Numbered from the stretch's first letter, positions 14,547 to 22,096 are shown. The stretch: 36,471 bases of DNA from Candidatus Cryosericum terrychapinii (GCF_003570925.1 NZ_QXIS01000031.1:1-36471), one strand, 5' to 3'. Notes: generated from the letters alone by a model not told the origin. Numbers and translations: made by a program.

Positions 14547-15071
14547 CTAGAGCTCGATTCCCTTTTGGGCGGGGATGCCTTGGTGGAAGTGGTGCTTGAT
14601 CTCGACGACCTCACTGACCATGTCGGCAACGTCCAGCAGGTGTGAAGGAGCCCCACGCCCCGTTATGCAGACCGACATGAACGGGGGCCTGTGTGACAGT
14701 AGCTCGAGAACATCAGCCTCAGGAATGAGGCGATAGTCGATGGCACAGTTGAGCTCGTCCAGGATGACAAGTTCATGTCGTTCTTCCACGAACGCGTTGC
14801 GGGCGATGTTCATTCCCCGTTGTGCCTCCATCCTGTCCAGCAGACTGACTTGTTCCTTGGTGACCCAGTGGTGCAAACCCGTCTGGACAACCTCGAATCC
14901 CGGCAGAAAGGCGATACCTTTCAGCTCGGAGTAGCTTGGGTCCCCTTTCATGAACTGGACGAGCAGGACGCGCTGTCCAGCTCCGATGGCTCTGAGGCCG
15001 AGACCCAGCGCCGCAGTCGTCTTCCCCTTGCCGTTGCCTGTGTACACCATCACCAGACCATGCTGTTCCAT
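14547..15071 (-). CDS. cobO: Cob(I)alamin/corrinoid adenosyltransferase (CobO/BtuR family)
   Basis: This 174-residue ATP-binding enzyme transfers the 5'-deoxyadenosyl group of ATP to cobalt(I) corrinoids, making adenosylcobalamin. The P-loop TGNGKGKTT (residues 11-19) directly after the start, VLLVQFMKGD, the ILDELNCAIDY segment and the C-terminal TGRGAPSHLLDVADMVSEV are family hallmarks. I chose the ATG at 15071 because GGAGG lies five bases upstream; a longer frame back to a GTG at 15137 lacks such a site. A possible -10 TATACT lies on the minus strand near 15103-15098. The product, adenosylcobalamin, is the cofactor of the methylmalonyl-CoA mutase encoded at 32-34 kb. Confidence 0.93.
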   Translation of the reverse strand: MEQHGLVMVYTGNGKGKTTAALGLGLRAIGAGQRVLLVQFMKGDPSYSELKGIAFLPGFEVVQTGLHHWVTKEQVSLLDRMEAQRGMNIARNAFVEERHELVILDELNCAIDYRLIPEADVLELLSHRPPFMSVCITGRGAPSHLLDVADMVSEVVEIKHHFHQGIPAQKGIEL

Positions 15072-15247
15072 TGTCGCCTCCACTGCAGGGATGTCGTCTA
15101 CAGTATATAGGGCCTCCCCGGAAGACGGCGAGGTCACAGCTAAGGGGTACGAGCTGTAGGAAGGTACAGCCCGGTCCTGACGCAGGCTTCTCGGGCATGG
15201 TCAAACAGGATCACGAAAGGGCCAGCCTGTCAGACCCCCAAAAGATG

Positions 15248-15496
15248 TCACTCCTTGTACACGTCCATCCGGTCGGCAATGCGGGTGACGAGCACGCCGC
15301 CGGTGATCCGGGTGAAGACCGCGCGGTAGTTGCCCACGCGGACACGATAGAACATCCGCAGGTTGCCTGTCAGATGCTCATACTTGCCCGCCTCTATGGC
15401 CTTCACGACCGCAGACCATACGCGGCGCCGGTCCTCGGACTTATCGAAAAGGCCTTCCAGGTCTTTCCTGACGCTCTCCTTCGCAGAGATGGTCAT
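15248..15496 (-). CDS. RelE/ParE-family toxin
   Basis: This 82-residue protein carries the C-terminal core of the RelE/ParE fold: GNLRMFYRVRVGNYRAVFTR then VTRIADRMDVYK. RelE-type members cleave mRNA on the ribosome and ParE-type members poison gyrase; which one applies cannot be read here. The start ATG at 15496 overlaps the antitoxin's stop by 4 bp, the usual arrangement of type II modules with the antitoxin first. Confidence 0.85.
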   Translation of the reverse strand: MTISAKESVRKDLEGLFDKSEDRRRVWSAVVKAIEAGKYEHLTGNLRMFYRVRVGNYRAVFTRITGGVLVTRIADRMDVYKE

Positions 15497-15711
15497 AGAC
15501 GCGACATCAACTCATCAGAGGAGATGACGTTGTCTTTTGGATCAGCAAGGCGCTGTTCACTCATCTCGATGTCTTCGATATCTTCAAGGTACAAGTCGAC
15601 AGCTTTCCTGATGACCCATGCCTTCGACCGTCCCGTATGGCGAGCAACTTCATCGACTCTTCTCTTTAAGTCTCCCTCGACGCGGAGAGAGATGACTTCT
15701 TCAATCGCCAT
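15493..15711 (-). CDS. Ribbon-helix-helix antitoxin
   Basis: This 72-residue protein has an N-terminal CopG/MetJ-type ribbon-helix-helix DNA-binding domain (EEVISLRVEGDLKRRVDEVA, then HTGRSKAWVIRKAVDLYLED) and an acidic C-terminal tail expected to wrap the toxin. The ATG at 15711 is chosen because AAAGGAGG lies seven bases upstream; a longer frame to 15729 runs through that site. It probably represses its own promoter through the inverted repeat at 15737-15761. Confidence 0.88.
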   Translation of the reverse strand: MAIEEVISLRVEGDLKRRVDEVARHTGRSKAWVIRKAVDLYLEDIEDIEMSEQRLADPKDNVISSDELMSRL

Positions 15712-15736
15712 GGCGTAGCCTCCTTTCATTTGTTTT

Positions 15737-15775
15737 ATATGTACGACACTGTATTACATATGCAGTAGATGTCAA
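15737..15775 (-). promoter_or_regulatory. Promoter and candidate operator of the toxin-antitoxin pair
   Basis: On the minus strand a perfect -35 box TTGACA (15775-15770) and TACAGT (15753-15748) are 16 bases apart. An inverted repeat ATATGTA/TACATAT (15737-15743 and 15755-15761, plus coordinates) overlaps the spacer and the -10 side, where a ribbon-helix-helix antitoxin would bind to repress. Confidence 0.6.
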
Positions 15776-16250
15776 CAGGCAACAACGAGAGCAGTTCGAG
15801 GAGAAGGGCCCCGGAAAACACGCGTCCCATTGATGCCGGCTTCTACAGCATCGTCCATAGTATTCCACAATCCACCTGGTAGGTTGTCTCCTCTTGGCAA
15901 TCTCATCCAGTTGGCCCTGGCCAACACACCCCTCGGATACAACAACATCCTCGGGGGAGGAAGATCTCATGGAGGAGGCTCGTTATGTCCAGCTCCGCAC
16001 GGATGGTTGTCTAAGAGCAGTGTATCACGGTCAATCTGGAGCGAGACATTTCAGTCTGAGCGCGACCGCTAATGTTTGGCCGCTCCGACTAACGTGGTTC
16101 AAGTAGTTGACGTAATTCAAGAAAATCGACAAGAAACTGCTGCTCTTCTTGACGGACCGTTCCAGAATCTGGCACGCGGGTATCTCCTCGCGCTTTCATG
16201 CCAGGTCAGAAACGCCGAGACAAAGGCCAAGAATCGTCCCGAATTCTAAA
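15776..16250. other. Intergenic region at the left edge of the accessory island
   Basis: About 475 bases without a convincing gene. Short open frames here lack ribosome-binding sites and family resemblance. I see no tRNA, no strong terminator and no clear attachment-site pair. It separates the toxin-antitoxin module from the serine recombinase. Confidence 0.5.
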
Positions 16251-16251
16251 C

Positions 16252-16279
16252 TTAACGGGACGCCAATCCGTGCTATAAT
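16252..16279 (+). promoter_or_regulatory. Promoter of the serine recombinase gene
   Basis: A consensus -10 box TATAAT (16274-16279) is preceded by TG one base upstream (extended -10), and TTAACG (16252-16257) lies 16 bases before it. AGGAGG at 16297-16302 and the ATG at 16311 follow. Confidence 0.65.
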
Positions 16280-16310
16280 ACGTTCATAACTCACATAGGA
16301 GGACTTGTTG

Positions 16311-17054
16311 ATGCTCAAGAACGCTGCGGTTTATCTGAGAGTCTCGACGGAAGAGCAATCCAAGCACTGGGGTGTCCAGGCGCAACTCTCGTCCTGCAAG
16401 AAGTATTGCCGAGAGAACAAGTTGGCAATCGCCGCCGTGTACACTGACATCATCTCGGGTGCCACCTCGAACCGTCCCGGCTTCCAACAGATGCTCATTG
16501 ACGCAAAGCAGAAGTCATTTTCCATGATCGTGGTCGCCAAACTTGATCGTCTCGCCCGCGATCTCTACCTGCAGATCGGCACCATCGAAGACCTGCGAGG
16601 GCACGGCGTGGGAGTTGTTTCTGTCGCAGAACCTCTCGGGGCAGGCGACGAAGCCAGCAATACGTTGATCCGCAACATCTTTGGTTCGTTCGGCCAATAC
16701 GAAAAGGATAAGATCAAGGGTCGTCTCCGAGGCGGTGCATTGGCGAAAGCAAGAGAAGGGAAGTACGCCGGTGGACGCCCTCCCTACGGGTACACGACTT
16801 CGCCAAAGAAGACGCTGATTCCTGATGTTGCGAAGGTAGATGTTATCAGAAAGGTCTTCTCTCTCAACGCAAGAAAGTACTCCTTATCAGAAATTGCGGA
16901 CGAGCTCAACGCTCACGGATGGGTCACGACCACGGGGAAGCCCTGGCGCAAGCAGGCAGTAGATCGGATCCTCAAGGACAAGTTGTTCTACCGCGGGCAT
17001 TATGCTTATGGTGACATCGAGGCGAAAGGCCAGCACGAAGCGATCTTGCGCTAA
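16311..17054 (+). CDS. Serine site-specific recombinase (resolvase/invertase family, short form)
   Basis: This 247-residue recombinase breaks and rejoins DNA through a serine-phosphodiester. Ser12 in VYLRVSTEEQ is the nucleophile; the AKLDRLARDL segment provides the catalytic arginines. The N-terminal resolvase domain (~1-140) is followed by a Recombinase-domain start (GRPPYGYT, then SEIADELNAHGW and VDRILKDKLFYRGHYAYG). Large serine integrases are 450-550 residues with a zinc ribbon and coiled coil; this protein stops at KGQHEAILR, just where they would continue. It is either a genuine short recombinase or an element that lost its C-terminus. The ATG follows AGGAGG by eight bases; two in-frame TTG codons precede it. 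It may have mobilised part of the island. Confidence 0.85.
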   Translation: MLKNAAVYLRVSTEEQSKHWGVQAQLSSCKKYCRENKLAIAAVYTDIISGATSNRPGFQQMLIDAKQKSFSMIVVAKLDRLARDLYLQIGTIEDLRGHGVGVVSVAEPLGAGDEASNTLIRNIFGSFGQYEKDKIKGRLRGGALAKAREGKYAGGRPPYGYTTSPKKTLIPDVAKVDVIRKVFSLNARKYSLSEIADELNAHGWVTTTGKPWRKQAVDRILKDKLFYRGHYAYGDIEAKGQHEAILR

Positions 17055-17082
17055 CGCCGGATACCTGCGAACGACGAAGAAG

Positions 17083-17104
17083 CCCTTCTAGTGAGGGTTT
17101 TTTT
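17083..17104 (+). terminator. Weak terminator after the recombinase gene
   Basis: CCCT and AGGG pair around TCTAGTG and run into seven T residues. The stem is only about four base pairs, so efficiency is doubtful, but position and T-tract fit a terminator. Confidence 0.45.
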
Positions 17105-17233
17105 GGAATGAGAGATCAACGTACTTGCATGTTGGCCCTTCTCCCCCGCCGATTAGCAAAAACATTGTCATCGTGTCATACTTATCATAGAGAGTGTGAT
17201 CTCCACTGCAATGTTGTATGCATATGGCGTACT

Positions 17234-17278
17234 GTTCCTACTGAAGGAGGAACTCGTGAGAAGAACGCATCTGCTGAA
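17234..17278 (+). repeat. 45-bp leader repeat, copy 1
   Basis: From GTTCCTACTGAAGGAGGAAC through the start codon to CTGCTGAA, this segment matches 18829-18873 at 41 of 45 positions. It includes the ribosome-binding site, the start codon (GTG here, ATG in copy 2) and the first seven codons of a secreted-protein gene. Confidence 0.8.
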
Positions 17279-17582
17279 CGTCTTGGTAGGTATGGTGCTT
17301 CTGGTCCTTTTGCTGACGGGCTGTGGAACAAGCAAGAAGCAGTTGGAGCAACAAGTGATGAGTTCGTTCCAAGAGAAAATGAACACAGACCCTACGTACA
17401 GCGGTTACGGACTGACGGTGCACTCGGTAACACTCGTGTCGTCTGGTGGAAACAACTACAATGGCCTTGCCAACCTATTATACAAGTCACGAGCATACGA
17501 TGTTCCAATTACTGTGACCAGCGATGGTAAAACAATGATGTGGCAGACCCAACCAGGCGCCTTTCTCTTCTTGCTGCAATGA
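17256..17582 (+). CDS. Small lipoprotein of unknown function
   Basis: This 108-residue protein starts at GTG 17256, five bases after AAGGAGG. Residues 1-23 are a lipoprotein signal ending in LLLTGC, with Cys23 the lipidated residue. The mature part includes GYGLTVHSVTLVSSGGNNYN and ends QPGAFLFLLQ, a beta-rich pattern that I do not recognise. Its stop overlaps the next gene's ATG (ATGA), so the two lipoproteins are translationally coupled and probably work together at the cell surface. Its 5' leader is shared with the gene at 18851. Confidence 0.7.
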   Translation: MRRTHLLNVLVGMVLLVLLLTGCGTSKKQLEQQVMSSFQEKMNTDPTYSGYGLTVHSVTLVSSGGNNYNGLANLLYKSRAYDVPITVTSDGKTMMWQTQPGAFLFLLQ

Positions 17583-18718
17583 GATCTGCCACGAGAGAAT
17601 TCCGGATTGCACCCATAGGTGATCGAAGACTGTTTGCAGCCCTCGCGCTGGTTGTTGTGCTTGTCTTGCCGGGTTGTTCCTCGACACCAATACCACAAAA
17701 CCAGGTCGACTACTTCCGCTCCCTGAGCGGCACTCGCTATTGGACGAAGACAGCAATGAACATCGTCGTTCTGGATCCTACGGGGAACACCGTGACCCTG
17801 CTTGGCAGTGTGACAAGCGCGAGAGAGGCGTACCTCCAATTCAAGGATTTCTCTGTCACCGGCGGAACATCAGGCAGTCCATTGAAGGCCTCTCTTGGAG
17901 TCACAGGATCCGATGGGGGCTCGTCGCTTCCAATGAGTTACATCGACGTTACAGCTGCCAACATGACAACCCTGCAGACAGCTCTCGGCAAGATGGAGGC
18001 TGACAAGGACAGAACGCAGAGGCTCGCGACGGAGCAAGCGGCAAAAGCCGCCGAAGAGCTTCGCAAGAAGCAGGCAGCCCAGCTTCAGCTCGCAGTCAAG
18101 GATGCGAAGTCGTTGCAGCAGAAGGGGAGATTCCGAGACGCCATATCGCGGCTTGACCCAGTTCGCAGCACCTCAGTATGGTCCAGCGAACAGGACACTC
18201 TGTACGGACAGCTTGTCGCAAGCGAAGTCAAGAGAATCGTCAACTTGTGCCGGGTGGAGAAGGACGAGTTTCGCAATCTGACATTCATCTACTCCGACAG
18301 GGATAAAGACTCGGGACCTTTTCATTTCTTCCCCTACCTTGGGAAAGATGCATCGGGTAGCTGGTGGTTTCTGCATCTTACCTTGTATCGCAGCGATTGG
18401 CTCTTCGCCAACCAAGTCATGGTCAAGATCGGGGACATCACATATTCCACGGTGGTCAAAGACTCCTTCAGCGACGATGTCAAGACTGACGTCATTACCG
18501 GCGGCGTGTATGAGAGTGTGACTTTTCGACAGTCAGACGCGGGAACCGAAGTACTCTTCCAGGCGATTGCCGACTACCCCGGCACGGCGGCGCTCAAAGT
18601 ACGAGTCAACGGCACTCAGTACTATGACGAATACAGTCTCAGCTCCGCCGACGTGCGAGCCTGGCGCGACCTCCTGTTCCTGTCTGAGCACCTCAATGAG
18701 TACACGTTCTCGAACTGA
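17579..18718 (+). CDS. Lipoprotein with coiled-coil segment, unknown function
   Basis: This 379-residue protein begins at the ATG overlapping the previous stop. A lipoprotein signal ends in LVLPGC with Cys33 modified; the N-terminal region before the hydrophobic core is long (17 residues). After a beta-rich domain, an Ala/Gln/Lys/Glu-rich helix (MEADKDRTQRLATEQ, AAEELRKKQAAQLQLAVKDA) leads to a possible TPR-like KSLQQKGRFRDAISRLDP. The C-terminal half (~215-379) is beta-rich, with GSWWFLHLTLYRSDWLFANQ. No family is recognised with confidence. Coupling to the small lipoprotein suggests a two-component surface assembly. Confidence 0.65.
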   Translation: MRSATREFRIAPIGDRRLFAALALVVVLVLPGCSSTPIPQNQVDYFRSLSGTRYWTKTAMNIVVLDPTGNTVTLLGSVTSAREAYLQFKDFSVTGGTSGSPLKASLGVTGSDGGSSLPMSYIDVTAANMTTLQTALGKMEADKDRTQRLATEQAAKAAEELRKKQAAQLQLAVKDAKSLQQKGRFRDAISRLDPVRSTSVWSSEQDTLYGQLVASEVKRIVNLCRVEKDEFRNLTFIYSDRDKDSGPFHFFPYLGKDASGSWWFLHLTLYRSDWLFANQVMVKIGDITYSTVVKDSFSDDVKTDVITGGVYESVTFRQSDAGTEVLFQAIADYPGTAALKVRVNGTQYYDEYSLSSADVRAWRDLLFLSEHLNEYTFSN

Positions 18719-18828
18719 CTCCTTTCGCAACCGCGGTGGACATGAGGACAAGGATTCAACGCACATTTTGGATGAGTCGATGCGATTGTTGACCTAGACG
18801 GGGACTTGGTGCGCACTATGACGTTGTT

Positions 18829-18873
18829 GTTCCTAATGAAGGAGGAACTCATGAGAAGATCGCGTCTGCTGAA
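18829..18873 (+). repeat. 45-bp leader repeat, copy 2
   Basis: Matches 17234-17278 at 41 of 45 positions, covering the ribosome-binding site and the beginning of the copper-amine-oxidase-domain gene. The two downstream genes are otherwise unrelated, so only the expression/signal-peptide module is duplicated. Confidence 0.8.
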
Positions 18874-19231
18874 ACTCCTGGCAACCATTCTCCTGGTCGC
18901 GGGACTCCTTATCCCGTCGACAGCTACTGCCTTGTCGTCAGCGACGATCAAACTGTGGATCGGCAACACGTCCACATCCGTCAACGGAGTGCAGCAACCG
19001 ATCGACACCCAGGGAACCAAACCTGTCATCGTGGCAGGCAGGACCCTTGTCCCTATTCGTGCCGTTATCGAGGCATTCGGCGGATCTGTTGCCTGGGAGT
19101 CCTCTACGCGCAGGGTCACGGTCACGCTGGGAAAGGATTCTCTCGACCTCTGGATTGGGAAGTCACAGGCATCCCTGAACGGTCACGCCCTTCATCAAGA
19201 GCGGACGGACGATCTTAGCTTGACAACTTGA
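18851..19231 (+). CDS. Secreted copper-amine-oxidase N-terminal-like domain protein, decayed 3' end
   Basis: This 126-residue product has a signal peptide (MRRSRLLKLLATILLVAGLL, cleavage near TATA) and one complete domain repeat: IKLWIGNTSTSVNGVQQPID, then VIVAGRTLVPIRAVIEAFGG and SVAWESSTRRVTVTLG. A second repeat begins LDLWIGKSQASLNGH but breaks. The next in-register sequence, TPFIKSGRTILA, is found in another frame (19185-19220) before a stop. This implies an internal deletion or frameshift, and loss of the rest of the gene. The ATG at 18851 follows AAGGAGGAAC. Such domains are extracellular modules in many Firmicutes-like bacteria. The product may still be made as a one-repeat protein. 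Confidence 0.7.
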   Translation: MRRSRLLKLLATILLVAGLLIPSTATALSSATIKLWIGNTSTSVNGVQQPIDTQGTKPVIVAGRTLVPIRAVIEAFGGSVAWESSTRRVTVTLGKDSLDLWIGKSQASLNGHALHQERTDDLSLTT

Positions 19232-19256
19232 GCAGCGCCATAGGAGGAAGGCAACG

Positions 19257-20096
19257 ATGGATACTAGCAGAGGATCAAGAACGTTCCTCGAGCAACAAGT
19301 AAGTGACCTACAGGATTCGATGGGCAGGGTGAACCGGGCGCGTCTGATGTCGTTCCTCGGTGGCATATCACTCATGCTCCTTCTGATTCTCTCGTCATCT
19401 GTGCTGCTACCGCTCTTGTCTTCAGGCCAACCGCTCATGCGTGCCCTCATCGGGATTGATCTCGCGTTCTTTGTCTCGCTTGCCTTCCTGCTGTCGGCTT
19501 TCGTCCCCTTAACGCTTCGCAAGGTAGTTGTCGAGTTCAACAGAAAGGTTGCCGAGGACAGGAAAGCTCAGAAGGCCGAACAGGAGGTCCGGAACGTCCT
19601 GGCGAACCTCGACGAGCGTCAGTATGCCGTCTTTCATGGGCTCTACCGTAGATATGGAGACATCGATCACGTTGTTATCGGTCCGACCGGAGCGTTCATC
19701 ATTGAGACCAAGTCAAACCACGGCAACGTCTCGGTTGACGAACGCGGTCGATTGGAGATTGACCAAGGAGGTCAACCTCGCAAGAACTACCAGCGGCAGG
19801 CGAGGCAGGAAGCATATCAAGTCAGAGACTACTTGACTGAACACGGTATCCCGGAGCAACTGTTTGTGCAGTCAATCCTGGCGTTCCCATTTGCTGGCGT
19901 ACCCGAGGGTCTGTATCTGGGGACCACCAATACTGGGAGCTACATTCCAATCGTGAGCGGCAAGGGCGTTCTTCAGTACATCTATCAACACAGGGCCAGC
20001 GCCCTGTTCACACCTGACCTCGTTGGACGGTGCCGAGACGTACTCCAGTGCTGGGCGGATGGCACTGACTTGGATCTGAACGAGGCAGGAGCATAA
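19257..20096 (+). CDS. Membrane-anchored NERD-domain (nuclease-related) protein
   Basis: This 279-residue protein has two transmembrane helices (about 31-56 and 62-86), a basic linker helix, and a NERD domain from about 115 to 225. The nuclease-like core is visible: GDIDHVVIG (Asp135/Asp137), then AFIIETKSNHGNV with Glu150 and Lys152, a D...E-x-K arrangement as in PD-(D/E)XK-related folds. NERD proteins are linked to DNA processing and occur in defence loci; activity on nucleic acid is inferred. AGGAGG eight bases upstream fixes the ATG. The HEPN-motif gene begins one base after its stop codon, so they are an operon. Confidence 0.8.
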   Translation: MDTSRGSRTFLEQQVSDLQDSMGRVNRARLMSFLGGISLMLLLILSSSVLLPLLSSGQPLMRALIGIDLAFFVSLAFLLSAFVPLTLRKVVVEFNRKVAEDRKAQKAEQEVRNVLANLDERQYAVFHGLYRRYGDIDHVVIGPTGAFIIETKSNHGNVSVDERGRLEIDQGGQPRKNYQRQARQEAYQVRDYLTEHGIPEQLFVQSILAFPFAGVPEGLYLGTTNTGSYIPIVSGKGVLQYIYQHRASALFTPDLVGRCRDVLQCWADGTDLDLNEAGA

Positions 20097-20097
20097 C

Positions 20098-21327
20098 GTG
20101 GGCAAGGCACGGAGAATAGCGCCTAAGGAGACAACCATTGCGGACGCACATGACGCTCGGGCAGAGGGCCAAGGCAGGCATGAGTCTCAACAGACCCCCG
20201 GAACCACCCTTCCTGCCCAGAGCGATGTCAATGGCGCTGGAAAACCCACAGGTTCCTCGCTGATCGGGCGCAATCTGGATCTGTCATCTGCATCGCAACT
20301 GAGGACTCTGCAAGCTGGGGCGGCCACAAGCATTGGAGATACGGCCAAAGTGGGCAGATCCATCTCATCTGCTATGAGTCTCCCTGCCGAGATAATGAAG
20401 GGGGTCATCGGAGCATCGGAGGGTCTTGCAGAATCCATCGCTGCAATCTTGCAGCCCGTCAGGGACGTGTGGTCGCAAATAGGGAAGCTAACCCAGATCC
20501 CTGAGTCATCAATAGCCTGGAATCCGCATTTTATGAAGCAGTGGCAGGACGCTGCAGGGTGTCTAGCCGAATCCGCTAGCGGCTTTCGTGCTCTTGTCAT
20601 CAAGTACACGGCGACTCTCATAACGTTCCGTTGGCCACCACCAACCATGGAAACCGATTCCGGCGACATGCAGCACATCGTCAACATAAGTGATTCCCTC
20701 TCGCACACGGAAGCCGAAACAGAGATCGACGCATTTATGCTCCAGCGACACGGCTCCGACTACGTCAAAGAACGCCTCGATGAATGGAAGCACCATAGTT
20801 GGATCAGCAACCGATTTCCTATACTTGTGGCCGCGGTGAACGCTCATGTTCAAGGACTCTATGAACTCTCCGTTCCGACGCTGTTGCCACAGATAGAGGG
20901 AGTCATTTGGGAAGGGTATGGCAGCACCAGCAGATGCCTCCAGCGAGAAGAGATGAGACTTGCGACGGCGTTGTGCAGTGACGGACTGGACTTCCTTGAC
21001 GATATGGCCAAACGCTTCTTCTTGGACACCTTGCTGCAGGAGTTCAACCTAGGCGAACCAGTGCCAGGACTGAGCCGTCATGCCATTCTCCACGGCATCG
21101 ACACGCATTACGCCACTCAGATCAACTCACTCAAGTTGATCCTGCTCTTTGACTATTTCCTCGGTGCATTTGGGGTGGTATCGCTAGACAACTCGATGAC
21201 ATACCATAAGCTTGGTTGTCCGCACATCCAGCACAGTGCGAGCCATAGAACAGTATACGGCAGCCACGAGTCGGCACGGCGCGCGGGAAAGAAACCCTGC
21301 AGGTCGTGCCATCCTGAGCACCTGTAG
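20098..21327 (+). CDS. HEPN-motif protein with Ada-like zinc-binding C-terminus, candidate RNase effector
   Basis: This 409-residue protein starts at GTG 20098, seven bases after AGGAG. The first ~90 residues are low-complexity and polar. A helical C-terminal domain holds LSRHAILHGIDTHYATQINS and LKLILLFDYFLG: Arg327 and His332 form the R-x4-H motif of HEPN ribonucleases, in the RHxxLHGxxxxY context common in uncharacterised HEPN-like proteins. The last 41 residues (YHKLGCPHIQ, then VYGSHESARRAGKKPCRSCH) resemble the Ada metal-binding domain: Cys374, Cys401 and Cys404 with His370 could bind zinc. Coupling to the NERD gene suggests a two-protein defence or toxin module. Neither enzymatic activity nor target is proven by sequence. 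Confidence 0.62.
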   Translation: MGKARRIAPKETTIADAHDARAEGQGRHESQQTPGTTLPAQSDVNGAGKPTGSSLIGRNLDLSSASQLRTLQAGAATSIGDTAKVGRSISSAMSLPAEIMKGVIGASEGLAESIAAILQPVRDVWSQIGKLTQIPESSIAWNPHFMKQWQDAAGCLAESASGFRALVIKYTATLITFRWPPPTMETDSGDMQHIVNISDSLSHTEAETEIDAFMLQRHGSDYVKERLDEWKHHSWISNRFPILVAAVNAHVQGLYELSVPTLLPQIEGVIWEGYGSTSRCLQREEMRLATALCSDGLDFLDDMAKRFFLDTLLQEFNLGEPVPGLSRHAILHGIDTHYATQINSLKLILLFDYFLGAFGVVSLDNSMTYHKLGCPHIQHSASHRTVYGSHESARRAGKKPCRSCHPEHL

Positions 21328-21481
21328 CTTCATCCCACGCTCACCGGCACCGCCCCGGATCATGGGAGACTTGCCCTTCAGCTTCAGGCCGCCATCGACT
21401 GCCTCGTCTTCTACTTGGGTAGTCTCTCCCAAGAGGAGGAGGGCATGCTTGTAAGAACGAATATCGACCGAGGAGGCCGCA

Positions 21482-22096
21482 ATGATTGATGACCAGTACC
21501 TGAAGATTCTTGCAGCTGTCTACTATCTCAGCCGTCAGAGGCCTACCGCGCGCGGCGTCCACTCGAATCGGGTAGAGGAGCTTCTGCACGTGAGTTACTT
21601 GGACTTGGTTCTGGCAATGCGATACCTTGAACAATCTGACCTGTTGAGAGCAACATGGGGTGGCTCGCATAGCGCTCTTGTTGCCCTCACAGCCACCGGC
21701 ACTGACTATGTTGAGCGTCCCCTGGATACACTTCGCCTACTAGAGAGGTCCGTGACACAGACAAACACGATCAACGTCGGTGGCAACTTCAATGCCATCG
21801 AATCCACTATCGTGCAGATGAACACCAGTACGATTTCCAAGGATGATGCAGATGCCACGCTGGACAGGTTTGACACCATAATCCGGCAACTGCCTCCTGA
21901 TGCGGCTGCATCTGAGGACGCTCAGGCGAACCGGGAGGCCCTCAATACGAAGCTCCAAGCCGGCGACCGGCTTGGAGCAGCTGGGATCATGTCCGGTCTC
22001 GCCAAGGTCGCATCAATTGCGAAGGACTCCGCAGTTCTGATCCAGGCACTGCCAATCATATACAATGCGATCCGGCTGCTGTTTCACCTGCCATAG
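21482..22096 (+). CDS. Winged-helix-like protein with hydrophobic C-terminus, unknown function
   Basis: This 204-residue protein has an N-terminal winged-helix-like segment (YLKILAAVYYLSRQRP, VEELLHVSYLDLVLAMRYLE, LVALTATGTDYVER), a short TQTNTINVGGNFNAIEST repeat-like strand region, a helical stretch, and a hydrophobic terminus (SAVLIQALPIIYNAIRLLF). Such GGNF segments between a sensor and an effector part occur in several uncharacterised proteins near defence genes; this is recollection, not a search result. AGGAGG five bases before the ATG fixes the start. It lies 154 bases after the HEPN-motif gene on the same strand. Possible roles are a regulator, or a membrane-acting partner of the NERD/HEPN pair. 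Confidence 0.55.
   Translation: MIDDQYLKILAAVYYLSRQRPTARGVHSNRVEELLHVSYLDLVLAMRYLEQSDLLRATWGGSHSALVALTATGTDYVERPLDTLRLLERSVTQTNTINVGGNFNAIESTIVQMNTSTISKDDADATLDRFDTIIRQLPPDAAASEDAQANREALNTKLQAGDRLGAAGIMSGLAKVASIAKDSAVLIQALPIIYNAIRLLFHLP

Noticed and set aside
21330-21481. Small minus-strand open frame between the HEPN-motif and winged-helix genes
   Set aside because: The frame at 21184-21432 overlaps the end of the HEPN-motif gene in antisense and lacks a ribosome-binding site.
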